A program made the position numbers and the translations under genes. Below, piece by piece: positions 16,918 through 25,629 of a stretch of 64,000 nt of DNA. Positions within the stretch are counted from its first letter, which is position 1; each line of letters starts with the position of its first letter. Origin of the DNA: Streptomyces sp. CG4 (GTDB lineage Bacteria > Actinomycetota > Actinomycetes > Streptomycetales > Streptomycetaceae); contig NZ_CP163525.1 in the NCBI RefSeq assembly GCF_041080655.1, positions 7,316,001 through 7,380,000 of the forward strand, read 5' to 3'. The notes under the pieces were generated by a model that searched no databases, was not told where the DNA came from, and was given only the letters and a program-made list of their open reading frames with translations.

Positions 16918-18033
16918 CTAGGACCAGCGGATCGGCAGTGGCAGTGCCGTGAGCAGGCCCGAGACCGCGACGACCGCGCCCAGGGCGATCACCTCGGCCC
17001 GCGCGGGCGCGTACGCGGTCAGCGGGTCGGCGGCACGGCCGAGCCGGATCCGTGCCCACAGGGCGAGCAGCGCGACGACCGCGCCCAGGGCGATCACCTC
17101 GGCCCGCGCGGGCGCGTACGCGGTCAGCGGGTCGGCGGCACGGCCGAGCCGGATCCGTGCCCACAGGGCGAGCAGCGCGACGGCGGCGACCAGGATCACC
17201 TTGGCCAGCAGGGTGCGTCCGTACGCCGTCGTCGTCAGCTGGTCCAGGATCGTGGCCGACGGCATGCGCCGCAGCGAACTGCACACCCCCGTCGCGGTGA
17301 TGGCCGCCAGCAGAACGGCCGCCACGCGCGCGTAGCGGGCGAGCAGCGCGGCCCCGGCCGGGGCGCCGTGCCACAGCCTGAGCAGCCGCAGGGCGTGCAG
17401 CAGACCACCGGTCCACAGCGTCGCGCACGTCAGGTGCACCAGCGTCAGGGCCGAGCCGAGCAGCGGGCTCTGCTCGGTCGTGGGGTGCGCGCGCAGCGCC
17501 TCCGCCAAGACCACCGCGGCCAGCGGCCACACCTGGGCCGCCGGGCGCCGGGAGAACGAGCACAGGGCCGCCAGCAGAAGGCCGTTGACCTCCAGCAGCG
17601 CCAGCCTGCCGTCGCGGGAGCCGTACAGGCCGCCGACGTCGAGCTGGCCGAGGCGGTGCGGGATCAGATTGCCGGCGGACACCACCGCGGCGAGCGCCAG
17701 CGCGGCCACGAAACCGGCGACGGTGACGAACGGCGCCCAGCTGCACGGCCGTTCGGGCGGGACGCCGGGCAGGCGCCGGGCGAGCCGGTGCACGAACAGT
17801 TCGCCGAGCGGCACGCTCACGGCGGCGAGGACCACGGCGCGCAGCGCCCCGATGCCGCCGACCCCCGGCGCGGCGGCCTCCCCGGTGCCGTGCAGCGCGG
17901 CTGACGGCCCCAGCAGGGGGATCAGGGCGCCGAGCGCCACCAGGACGAGCAGGACGACGGCGCGGCCGGCACCGGGCCGCCGCGCGGGGCTCCGCTCGTC
18001 GGTCACCTCGGCGGCCGGTCGTATCGCACTCAC
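16918..18033 (-). CDS. CopD family copper-resistance membrane protein with tandem duplication
   Basis: A 371-aa polytopic protein. The C-terminal half carries the CopD-domain pattern: LTLVHLTCATLWTGGLLHALRL with a histidine and tryptophan in a membrane helix, and TAYGRTLLAKVILV. CopD proteins take part in periplasmic copper handling. Near the C-terminus a 35-residue unit starting LLALWARIRLGRAADPL and ending GAVVA occurs twice without any change, which should add a loop and a membrane helix. GTG 18033 is taken as the start. Confidence 0.85.
   Translation of the reverse strand: MSAIRPAAEVTDERSPARRPGAGRAVVLLVLVALGALIPLLGPSAALHGTGEAAAPGVGGIGALRAVVLAAVSVPLGELFVHRLARRLPGVPPERPCSWAPFVTVAGFVAALALAAVVSAGNLIPHRLGQLDVGGLYGSRDGRLALLEVNGLLLAALCSFSRRPAAQVWPLAAVVLAEALRAHPTTEQSPLLGSALTLVHLTCATLWTGGLLHALRLLRLWHGAPAGAALLARYARVAAVLLAAITATGVCSSLRRMPSATILDQLTTTAYGRTLLAKVILVAAVALLALWARIRLGRAADPLTAYAPARAEVIALGAVVALLALWARIRLGRAADPLTAYAPARAEVIALGAVVAVSGLLTALPLPIRWS
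16967..17176. repeat. Exact 105-bp tandem duplication inside the CopD gene
   Basis: Copy 1 is 16967-17071 and copy 2 is 17072-17176; they are identical base for base and a further 6 bases match. The period is 35 codons, so the reading frame is kept. Identity at silent positions means the event is recent or maintained by recombination. Confidence 0.95.
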
Positions 18034-18133
18034 CCCGCGATCTTCGCCAGTCACCGCAGAACCGGGCAAGTACCGGAAAACAAACGGGTGTACGGCATTC
18101 CCCGCATCCGTACGTTTCCGGCCGCCCGTGCAC

Positions 18134-19513
18134 TCACCGCCGGCGCGCGCTGTCCGACCCCCAGGGCACCGGCGGCCGTGCGTAGTCGGCGGGGCCACCC
18201 GCGAAGGTCATCGGCGGGCGCGCGTACCGCAGCCGCCCCAGCGGGCCGTCCGTCTCGGCCAGCCAGGCCTCCGGCCCCTGGTACGGCGCCCCCGTGGCCG
18301 CGGCCGGCCGGATCCCGTCCGTCAGCCAGTGCGCGGTGCGGGTCAGCGCCAGCCGCACGAGCCGGCCGCCCCCGTCGTACGACTGCTCGGTCAGCGCCCG
18401 CAGCACGGCCGCCGCGAGCAGATAGCCGGTGCCGTGGTCCAGTGCCTGCGCGGGCAGCGCGTCCGGCTGCCCGGCCGAGCCCTCGGTGGCGGCGATGCCG
18501 GTCGCGACCTGTACCAGGCTGTCGAAGCCGCGTCGCGCGCCCCAGGGGCCGTACGCGCCCCACGCCGAGACCTGCGCCACGACCAGCCCGGGCCGGCGCG
18601 CGAACAGTGCCTTCGGGGAGAGCCCGAACCGGTCGAGGGCGCCCGGCCGGTAGCCCGTGACGACGACGTCGGCCGCGGCCAGCAGTTCCTCGAAGGTGCC
18701 GGGGTCGGCGCCCAGATCGAGCGTGGCGGACCGCTTCCCGAAGCCCGTGTCGGCGTGCAGGTCCGGGAGTTCGGGCAGCCAGGGGGCGTCCAGGCGGAGC
18801 ACGTCCGCGCCCAGCAGGGCGAGGGTGCGGGTGGCCACCGGGCCGGCCAGGACCCGGGTCAGGTCCAGCACGCGCAGCCCGGCGGCGGGCAGCAGGGGAG
18901 CGGCGGCCGGGTCCAGGGGCGCGAGCACGCGCGCGGGTGCCGCGGTCGGCCGCTCGCGCTCGACCAGCGGCCGTGCGGCCACCTCGGCGGCCTGCTCGTG
19001 CGCCCGCCACTGAGCCGGGGTGCGCAGGGCCACCGCGAGACCGCCGGCGCCGTGGACGGCCTCCTCGACCTCCCGCGCGGAGCGCTCGGCGAGACGGGCG
19101 GCCACGGTCTGCGCCGCGGCGTCCGCCGGCAGGTCCAGCGCGCCCAGCAACCGGGCCCGGTGGTGCGGGTAGTTGGCGTGGGTGCGCACCCAGCCGTCGG
19201 CGGTCCGCCAGAACCGCGACAGCGGCGCGAAGACGACCGGCGCCCGCCCGTCCACCAGCAGGTGCCGTTCGCTGTGGAAGGCGGCCGCCACGGCACCGTC
19301 GTCGACCCGGACGCCGGGCACCTCGGCGAGTCCGGCCCGGCGTGCCGCCAGCTCCGCGGCGGCCAGCGCACACGCGCCGACGCACGCGCGCGCCAGCTCC
19401 CGCACGGGAAGCCGGGCCGGAAGAGCGCCGGGGCGCTCGACCGGCGTCACCCGGGAGACGAGGGCGGGATCGCCGCCCAGTGCAGTCCATGCAGACTCGA
19501 TGTCTGTACTCAT
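18134..19513 (-). CDS. CaiB/BaiF (class III) CoA-transferase with permuted lobe order
   Basis: A 459-aa protein of the formyl-CoA-transferase/CaiB family, which moves CoA between carboxylic acids. The family's usual beginning, GLRVLDLTRVLAGPVATRTLALLGADVLRLD, appears only at about residues 212-242. It is followed by the aspartate-bearing ALDHGTGYLLAAAVLRAL (Asp at about 359). The segment normally nearer the C-terminus, RTADGWVRTHANYPHH, comes first (about 103-118). The chain therefore looks circularly permuted. ATG 19513 is chosen over ATG 19528; neither has a ribosome site, and initiation may be leaderless. A strong AT-rich palindrome lies directly upstream. Confidence 0.85.
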   Translation of the reverse strand: MSTDIESAWTALGGDPALVSRVTPVERPGALPARLPVRELARACVGACALAAAELAARRAGLAEVPGVRVDDGAVAAAFHSERHLLVDGRAPVVFAPLSRFWRTADGWVRTHANYPHHRARLLGALDLPADAAAQTVAARLAERSAREVEEAVHGAGGLAVALRTPAQWRAHEQAAEVAARPLVERERPTAAPARVLAPLDPAAAPLLPAAGLRVLDLTRVLAGPVATRTLALLGADVLRLDAPWLPELPDLHADTGFGKRSATLDLGADPGTFEELLAAADVVVTGYRPGALDRFGLSPKALFARRPGLVVAQVSAWGAYGPWGARRGFDSLVQVATGIAATEGSAGQPDALPAQALDHGTGYLLAAAVLRALTEQSYDGGGRLVRLALTRTAHWLTDGIRPAAATGAPYQGPEAWLAETDGPLGRLRYARPPMTFAGGPADYARPPVPWGSDSARRR

Positions 19514-19530
19514 GACTACACTATGCATTA

Positions 19531-19557
19531 TTGATTGATCAACATTGATTCAATCAA
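19531..19557. promoter_or_regulatory. AT-rich palindromic operator upstream of CoA-transferase
   Basis: TTGATTGATCAA and TTGATTCAATCAA face each other as a near-perfect inverted repeat with one extra base, in a patch of about 30 bp with very low G+C. It begins 18 bp before the start codon at 19513, so a bound protein would block initiation. The form resembles TetR- or GntR-type sites controlling acyl-CoA genes; the regulator is not identified. Confidence 0.6.
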
Positions 19558-19604
19558 CTTATGACTCATGTACGGGCGGAGTGGAGCGGGCCGGCCATAC
19601 GGCC

Positions 19605-21146
19605 TTACCTCGTCACCGCGGCCAGGGCGTTCACCGTGCCGAAGCCGTAGAAGCCGTTGACGCGCTCGCCGCCGACACAGGTCGCGTCCACGACCCCGTC
19701 CCCGTCGCCGTCGTAGGGGCCGCTCGGGCAGCCCGGGTTGTCCGCCTCGGCCTTCAGCAGCGCCTGCAACTGGGCCGGAGTGGCGTGCGGATGCGCCGAC
19801 TTCAGCAGCGCGGCGACCGCGGCCACGTGCGGGGAGGCCATCGAGGTGCCCTGGAGGAAGCCGTACTGGTCGTTCGGGAGCGTGGACAGGATGCGCCCGT
19901 TCTTCGACGGGGTGTCCGGGATCTGGTACTTGTCGCCGCCGGGACCCGCCACGTCGATCACGCCCAGTCCGTAACTGGAGTAGTACGACTTGGCGCCCTT
20001 CACGCCCACCGCGCTCACGGTCACCACGCCGGGCAGCTGGGTCGGCACGTCGAAGCACTCGTGCGGATCGACCGTGCGGGTCGTGGCGGTCGAGTCGTCG
20101 GGGCTGGAGGTGTCCGTGATCGCGTCCGCGGCCAGGTCGTGGTTGGAGTTGCCGGCCGAGGCCACATTGAGCGTGCCCTTGCGTTGTGCGTACAGCTGCG
20201 CCCTGTTGACCGCGTCAACGATGGCCCGTTGATCCGGGTCGTCCATGCAGTTGTACATCCATGGATCAACGTAGTAGCTGTTGTTGGTGATCTGGATGCC
20301 GTGGTCCGCGGCGAACACGAACGCGCAGACCACGCTCTCCGGATAGAACAGCGATCTCGCGTCCGGCTGGGCCACCGTTATGCTCGCGACCTTCACGCCC
20401 GGCGCCACACCGGCCACGCCTATGCCGTTGCGGGCCGCGGCTATCTCGCCGGCCACATGGGTGCCGTGGTAATGGCCGGCGTCCACCGGGCGCCACGCGC
20501 CGTACGTCGTGTCCGCCTTGCCGCTCACGCAGTTCGCCGACTGGGCGGCGGAGAAGTTCGGGGCGATGTCCGGGTGGGTGTCGTCGACGCCGGTGTCGAT
20601 GACGCCGACGGTCACGCTCGGGCTGCCCGGGTTGATCCGCGCGGCCCGGTCGGCGCCGATCGCCCGCAGATCCCACTGGTCCGCCTCGTACGGCTCCTCA
20701 CCCGGCGCCGCGTTCGCGGCGAGCTTCGCGGCCTGCGCCTTCGACAGAACCTGCAGCGCGCCCTCGTCGGTCGTCCCCGCGGCACTCAACGGCGCGGTGC
20801 GCGTGGCACCCGCCGAGTCCACCCCGCGCACCGCGCGCATCCGCGCGGCGAAGTCCGGGTTCGCGGAGTGGACGACGATCACGCCGATCGTGTCGTAACT
20901 GGCCACGACGGACCCGCCGTTGCCGGTGATCGCGCGTTGCACGGACTCGATCGTGCGGTGATCCGTACGGGTGTTGACCACGTACGCGAGGGCCGGTCCG
21001 TCGTCCGCCGCCCGTGCCGCCCGTGCCGCCGAGGCCGCGGCGGGCGCCGCCGAGGCCGCCGCCGGCAGGAAACCGAGCGAGGCGGTCAGCGACAGCATGA
21101 CGGGCACCGCGAGCGCGAGCCGGCGTCTGGAGCGCAGATGAGCCAT
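19605..21146 (-). CDS. Secreted subtilisin-like serine protease (S8)
   Basis: A 513-aa exported protease. The signal peptide has RSRRR, a hydrophobic core (about 10-30) and AxA sites near 33-45. An inhibitor-type propeptide (about 50-150) follows. The catalytic triad is visible: VIDTGVDDTHPD (Asp184), HYHGTHVAG (His227) and GTSMASPHVAA (Ser435); the oxyanion Asn lies in ITNNSYY (about 288). Four to six cysteines in the mature part suggest disulphides. GGAG precedes ATG 21146 by about 6 bases. It is likely involved in protein degradation or developmental processing outside the cell. Confidence 0.93.
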   Translation of the reverse strand: MAHLRSRRRLALAVPVMLSLTASLGFLPAAASAAPAAASAARAARAADDGPALAYVVNTRTDHRTIESVQRAITGNGGSVVASYDTIGVIVVHSANPDFAARMRAVRGVDSAGATRTAPLSAAGTTDEGALQVLSKAQAAKLAANAAPGEEPYEADQWDLRAIGADRAARINPGSPSVTVGVIDTGVDDTHPDIAPNFSAAQSANCVSGKADTTYGAWRPVDAGHYHGTHVAGEIAAARNGIGVAGVAPGVKVASITVAQPDARSLFYPESVVCAFVFAADHGIQITNNSYYVDPWMYNCMDDPDQRAIVDAVNRAQLYAQRKGTLNVASAGNSNHDLAADAITDTSSPDDSTATTRTVDPHECFDVPTQLPGVVTVSAVGVKGAKSYYSSYGLGVIDVAGPGGDKYQIPDTPSKNGRILSTLPNDQYGFLQGTSMASPHVAAVAALLKSAHPHATPAQLQALLKAEADNPGCPSGPYDGDGDGVVDATCVGGERVNGFYGFGTVNALAAVTR

Positions 21147-21280
21147 GGGATCTCCACTTCATCCGGATACGAAACAGCCCGAGACCCCGAGACACGGTGG
21201 CGATCGGGCAGGTACATGACGAGTGGTGCAGGCAGAAGCTATCCCCACGGCTCACCGCACAGCAATGTCTTGGCAATGGC

Positions 21281-21292
21281 TTGTCCAGACCG
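21281..21292. promoter_or_regulatory. Possible DasR-like site
   Basis: TTGTCCAGACCG matches 9 of 12 positions of the dre element core TGGTCTAGACCA, bound by the GlcNAc-responsive regulator DasR. It lies between the divergent protease and DUF485/symporter genes. The match is incomplete, so this is only a candidate. Confidence 0.25.
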
Positions 21293-21412
21293 CTTGCGAA
21301 AGAACTCATAGGACTTGAACCGGTCCTCGCGTGGCGACGTGGACCTTGGGCAGAGTGCGTGAGCACCATCGATCCCCCGTTCGTCAGTGCATCCGCAACG
21401 CGAGGAGACTCC

Positions 21413-21769
21413 GTGGCCACCGAGACACCGCCCCCCGCCACGCCGGGGACCCCCCTGCCCTCCACCGAGGAGTTCGCCGAGGTGCAGTACAGCGCCGAGT
21501 TCGGTGAACTGCGCCGCGCCCACCGCTCCTTCGCCTTCCCTCTGACCATCGCCTTCATCTCCTGGTACCTGCTCTTCGTGCTGCTCTCCAACTACGCGGA
21601 CGGCTTCATGGGCACCAAGGTCGTCGGCAACATCAACGTCGCCCTCGTCCTGGGCCTCGCCCAGTTCCTCACCACGTTCCTGATCGCCTGGTGGTACGCC
21701 CGGCACGCCGCCGCCAGGCTCGACCCCAAGGCCGAGGCCATCAAGTCCCGGATGGAGGGCGGCGCATGA
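21413..21769 (+). CDS. DUF485 membrane protein, partner of the acetate symporter
   Basis: A 118-aa protein with two membrane helices (about 44-64 and 77-98) joined by SNYADGFMGTKVVGNIN. Its N-terminal EFAEVQYSAEFGELRRAHRSFAFPLT is the standard DUF485 opening. DUF485 proteins (YjcH in Escherichia coli) are encoded directly before acetate symporters. GAGGAG lies 5 bases before the GTG. Its stop overlaps the symporter start as ATGA. Confidence 0.92.
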   Translation: MATETPPPATPGTPLPSTEEFAEVQYSAEFGELRRAHRSFAFPLTIAFISWYLLFVLLSNYADGFMGTKVVGNINVALVLGLAQFLTTFLIAWWYARHAAARLDPKAEAIKSRMEGGA

Positions 21770-23391
21770 GCCCCGCACCGCACACGCTGCTCGCGGCCGG
21801 CGAGGCGACCCAGCACCGGCCGCTGATCATCACGCTGTTCGCGGTGTTCGTCGCCGCGACCCTCGTCATCACCGTCTGGGCGGGGCGCCAGACCAAGGAC
21901 GCTGCCGACTTCTACGCCGGCGGACGGCAGTTCACCGGTTTCCAGAACGGCCTCGCCGTCTCCGGCGACTACATGTCCGCCGCGTCCTTCCTCGGCATCG
22001 CCGGCGCCATCGCCCTCTTCGGCTACGACGGATTCCTCTACTCCATCGGCTTCCTCGTCGCCTGGCTCGTCGCCCTCCTCCTGGTCGCCGAGCCGCTGCG
22101 CAACTCCGGCCGCTACACCATGGGCGACGTACTGGCGTACCGCATGCGCCAGCGCCCCGTCCGCACGGCGGCGGGCACGTCCACCATCGTCGTCTCGATC
22201 TTCTACCTGCTCGCGCAGATGGCCGGCGCCGGCGTCCTCGTCTCGCTCCTGCTCGGCATCACCAGCGACGCCGGCAAGATCGGCATCGTCGCTCTGGTCG
22301 GCGTCCTGATGATCGTGTACGTCACCATCGGCGGCATGAAGGGCACCACCTGGGTCCAGATGGTCAAGGCCGTCCTGCTGATCCTCGGCGCCCTGCTGCT
22401 GACCTTCCTGGTCCTGCTGAAGTTCCACTTCAACATCTCCGACCTGCTCGGCAGGGCCGCCGACAACAGCGGCAAGGGCACGGCCTTCCTGGAGCCCGGC
22501 CTGAAGTACGGCGCCACCGGCACCACCAAGCTGGACTTCCTCTCGCTCGGCCTCGCCCTGGTCCTCGGCACCGCGGGCCTGCCGCACATCCTGATCCGCT
22601 TCTACACCGTGCCCACCGCGAAGGCCGCCCGTAAGTCCGTCATCTGGGCGATCGGCCTGATCGGCGCCTTCTACCTGATGACCCTCGCCCTCGGCTTCGG
22701 CGCGGCGGCCCTCATCAAGCCGGACGAGATCATCGCCTCCAACAAGGCGGGCAACACGGCGGCGCCGCTCCTGGCGCTGCACCTGGGCGGCGTCGACTCC
22801 AGCTGGGGCGCTGTGCTGCTCGCCAGTATCTCGGCGGTCGCCTTCGCCACCATCCTCGCGGTCGTCGCCGGCCTCACCCTGGCTTCGTCGTCCTCCTTCG
22901 CGCACGACATCTACGCCAACGTGATCAAGAAGGGGCAGGCCACCGAGAAGCAGGAGATGGGCGCGGCCCGCTGGGCGACCGTCGGCATCGGCGCGGTCTC
23001 CATCGTCCTCGGCGCCCTCGCCCGCGACCTGAACGTGGCCGGACTGGTCGCCCTCGCCTTCGCGGTCGCCGCCTCCGCCAACCTGCCGACCATCCTCTAC
23101 AGCCTGTTCTGGAAGCGCTTCACCACCGCAGGCGCCCTCTGGTCGATCTACGGCGGCCTGGTCACCGCGGTCGGCCTGGTGCTGTTCTCACCGGTGGTCT
23201 CCGGCAGCCCGGCCTCGATGTTCCCCGGCGTCGACTTCCACTGGTTCCCGCTGGAGAACCCCGGCATCATCTCCATCCCCGTCGGCTTCCTGCTCGGCGC
23301 CCTGGGCACCCTGCTGTCGAAGGAGGCACCGGACGCCGGCAAGTACGCCGAACTGGAGGTGCGGTCTCTGACCGGCACCGGAGCACACTGA
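21766..23391 (+). CDS. Cation/acetate symporter (sodium:solute symporter family, ActP/MctC-like)
   Basis: A 541-aa protein with about 13 membrane helices. Family landmarks include FYAGGRQFTGFQNGLAVSGDYMSAASFLG (about 46-74), the sodium-site region of ActP-like carriers, and GTAGLPHILIRFYTVP (about 268-283). It should import acetate or other short monocarboxylates with Na+ or H+. It is translationally coupled to the DUF485 gene. A hairpin follows at 23403-23448. Confidence 0.93.
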   Translation: MSPAPHTLLAAGEATQHRPLIITLFAVFVAATLVITVWAGRQTKDAADFYAGGRQFTGFQNGLAVSGDYMSAASFLGIAGAIALFGYDGFLYSIGFLVAWLVALLLVAEPLRNSGRYTMGDVLAYRMRQRPVRTAAGTSTIVVSIFYLLAQMAGAGVLVSLLLGITSDAGKIGIVALVGVLMIVYVTIGGMKGTTWVQMVKAVLLILGALLLTFLVLLKFHFNISDLLGRAADNSGKGTAFLEPGLKYGATGTTKLDFLSLGLALVLGTAGLPHILIRFYTVPTAKAARKSVIWAIGLIGAFYLMTLALGFGAAALIKPDEIIASNKAGNTAAPLLALHLGGVDSSWGAVLLASISAVAFATILAVVAGLTLASSSSFAHDIYANVIKKGQATEKQEMGAARWATVGIGAVSIVLGALARDLNVAGLVALAFAVAASANLPTILYSLFWKRFTTAGALWSIYGGLVTAVGLVLFSPVVSGSPASMFPGVDFHWFPLENPGIISIPVGFLLGALGTLLSKEAPDAGKYAELEVRSLTGTGAH

Positions 23392-23402
23392 CACCTTCGT
23401 AC

Positions 23403-23448
23403 GACGGCCGCGTCGCCCGGGACTGTACGGTCCTACGACGCGGCCGTC
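23403..23448 (+). terminator. Hairpin after acetate symporter
   Basis: A 13-bp stem (GACGGCCGCGTCG with CGACGCGGCCGTC) around a 20-base loop, 11 bp after the symporter stop. It lacks a T-run, which is usual for this genus. Confidence 0.6.
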
Positions 23449-23563
23449 CCGCACCTCGTCGGATCGGGCCGCTGTCGATGTCAGTGGTGTCACGTAGGCT
23501 CGACGATGACGCACGGCACACCCGTGACGGACAATGAGTGGAGCGAAGAGGGAGGGGGCCCAC

Positions 23564-24553
23564 GTGCTCATCGACACCTACGGCCGAGTGGCCACCGACC
23601 TGAGGGTCTCGCTGACAGACCGCTGCAATCTGCGCTGCACGTACTGCATGCCCGAAGAGGGCCTGCAGTGGCTGGCCAAGCCCGACCTGCTCACGGACGA
23701 CGAGATCGTCCGCCTCATCGACATCGCCGTGCGCATGCTCGGCATCGAGGAGGTCCGCTTCACCGGCGGCGAGCCCCTGCTGCGCCCCGGCCTGGTCGGC
23801 ATCGTCGAGCGCGTCGCCGCCCTCGCCCCGCGCCCCCAGACGTCCCTCACCACCAACGGCATCGGCCTGAAGCGCACCGCGACCGCCCTGAAGGCCGCCG
23901 GCCTGGACCGGGTCAACGTCTCCCTGGACACCCTCCGCGCCGACGTCTTCAAGGCCCTGACCCGCCGCGACCGGCACAAGGACGTCATCGAGGGCCTGCA
24001 AGCCGCCCACGAGGCCGGCCTCACCCCCGTCAAGATCAACACGGTCCTGATGCCGGGCCTGAACGACGACGAGGCCCCCGACCTGCTGGCCTGGGCCATG
24101 GAGCATGGCTACGAACTGCGGTTCATCGAGCAGATGCCCCTCGACGCCCAGCACGGCTGGAAGCGCGAGGGCATGGTCACCGCCGGGGACATCCTCGCCT
24201 CCCTGCGCACCCGCTTCGACCTCACCGCCGAGGGCGCCGACGCCCGTGGCTCGGCACCGGCGGAGCGCTGGCTGGTCGACGGCGGCCCGCACCGGGTCGG
24301 CGTCATCGCCTCGGTCACCCGCCCCTTCTGCGCGGCCTGCGACCGCACCCGCCTCACGGCCGACGGCCAGATACGCACCTGCCTGTTCGCAACCGAGGAG
24401 ACCGACCTCCGCGCAGCCCTGCGCTCCGACGCCCCCGACGAGGAGATCGCCCGCATCTGGAAGCTGGCGATGTGGGGGAAGAAGGCGGGGGCGGGCCTGG
24501 ACGATCCTTCCTTCGTCCAGCCCGACCGACCGATGTCGGCGATCGGCGGCTAG
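23564..24553 (+). CDS. moaA: GTP 3',8-cyclase MoaA
   Basis: A 329-aa radical-SAM enzyme that starts molybdenum-cofactor synthesis from GTP. The SAM cluster motif is Cys21, Cys25 and Cys28 in DRCNLRCTYCMP. GGEPLLRPG supplies the SAM-binding glycines. The second 4Fe-4S cluster has CAACDRTRLTADGQIRTCLF. The C-terminus ends in GG, which the enzyme needs for activity. GTG 23564 is chosen because a strong GGGAGGGGG precedes it; ATG 23534 would add ten residues. No other moa gene is in the window. Confidence 0.95.
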   Translation: MLIDTYGRVATDLRVSLTDRCNLRCTYCMPEEGLQWLAKPDLLTDDEIVRLIDIAVRMLGIEEVRFTGGEPLLRPGLVGIVERVAALAPRPQTSLTTNGIGLKRTATALKAAGLDRVNVSLDTLRADVFKALTRRDRHKDVIEGLQAAHEAGLTPVKINTVLMPGLNDDEAPDLLAWAMEHGYELRFIEQMPLDAQHGWKREGMVTAGDILASLRTRFDLTAEGADARGSAPAERWLVDGGPHRVGVIASVTRPFCAACDRTRLTADGQIRTCLFATEETDLRAALRSDAPDEEIARIWKLAMWGKKAGAGLDDPSFVQPDRPMSAIGG

Positions 24554-24556
24554 GGC

Positions 24557-24775
24557 TCAGGCCCCTTCCGGATCCTGCCAGTCCGCGAACTTCACCACGT
24601 CCTTCAAGAACCCCCTGACCCCGAGGAACTGCGAAAGATGCTCGCGGTGCTCCTCGCAGGCAAGCCACGTCTTGCGCCGCTCCGGCGTATGGATCTTCGG
24701 GTTGTTCCACGCCAGCACCCACACAGCAGCGGCGCGGCAGCCCTTGGCGGAGCAGATCGGGGTCTCGTCACTCAC
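24557..24775 (-). CDS. Small Cys/His conserved hypothetical protein
   Basis: A 72-aa protein with C-x4-C (CSAKGC) near the N-terminus, a central LAWNNPKIHTPERRKTWLACEEH and a final tryptophan segment. Two cysteines at the start and C-x2-H-x2-H-like residues later suggest a single zinc site. Homologues are common beside moaA in Streptomyces; no function is known. It starts at GTG 24775 without a clear ribosome site. Its stop lies 3 bp from the moaA stop, in convergent orientation. Confidence 0.75.
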   Translation of the reverse strand: MSDETPICSAKGCRAAAVWVLAWNNPKIHTPERRKTWLACEEHREHLSQFLGVRGFLKDVVKFADWQDPEGA

Positions 24776-24991
24776 AGGTTCGTCTCACAGAAAAGGGCCT
24801 GGACAAGGCGACGCCGAGCAGCCACGGGGGGAGCTGCCCGGCGTCGGTCCGTCGCTCCGACGGGGGATGCGGAGCGCGTACGCAGTATGTCACGGGTACC
24901 CCGCCGCCCGGCACTGGAACTACACGATTGATCTGAGCTTTTCTTGAGCTTGACGGGAGATCTGGTTCCGCTTCCGCCCCGCCCACGGCCC

Positions 24992-25384
24992 TCACTCCGG
25001 GTCGGACCGCTCACCACGCGCCCCCGTCGGACGAGCCGCCGCGTCCTCCGGAACGGATTCCGCCTGCGCCTCCTCCGCCCGCGGCGGCATGATCATCAGC
25101 CGCGTCGGCGCGATGCCGAACGTCGAGGGCAGCGAAGGCGGCCGCTCCCGGCCCGCGTTCGCGAGCACCACGGCGACATAGGGAAGCAGCGCACCGGCCA
25201 CGAGCGCGACGAAAGCGACGTACCGCTCGACGTTCCACAGCGCCACAGCGAGGATCACCGACGCCGTGCGGATCGTCATCGAGATGACGTACCGCCGCTG
25301 CCGGCCCCGTACATCCTCCGCGAGTCCCGTCCGGGCTCCGGTGATCCGGAACACCTGGGCGCCGCCACCGTGCTGTTTCCGCAT
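24992..25384 (-). CDS. DUF3099 membrane protein
   Basis: A 130-aa protein. After RKQHGGGAQVFRITGARTGLAEDVRGRQRRYVISM, which marks DUF3099, there are two membrane helices (about 36-53 and 56-78) and a disordered C-terminal tail rich in Ala, Glu and Pro. ATG 25384 is chosen because it matches the family's normal beginning; upstream in-frame codons lack family similarity. Function unknown. Confidence 0.85.
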   Translation of the reverse strand: MRKQHGGGAQVFRITGARTGLAEDVRGRQRRYVISMTIRTASVILAVALWNVERYVAFVALVAGALLPYVAVVLANAGRERPPSLPSTFGIAPTRLMIMPPRAEEAQAESVPEDAAARPTGARGERSDPE

Positions 25385-25629
25385 CACATTCCACCATCCG
25401 CCCGCATCGGACTCTCCCCGGCCCGCACCGTCGTCCCACACTCGGTGGGGAACCGGCCGGGACATCTCCCACGTTACGCCGAGGCTGCGACGGGTACGAG
25501 ACCGGGTCGCCCGCTGCCTGCGGTAATGCCTCCGGCCCCGCCGCGCACAGGGGACCCCGACATGCGCCGTACGGCCCACCGACCCACACTGGCCGTAATG
25601 CTCACGTCGAGCCGTACGAGGAGGCAGCC

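Noticed and set aside
16967..17176. Transposon or IS end repeats
   Set aside because: The two 105-bp copies are directly adjacent and within one reading frame, with no transposase or inverted ends. It is a simple tandem duplication.
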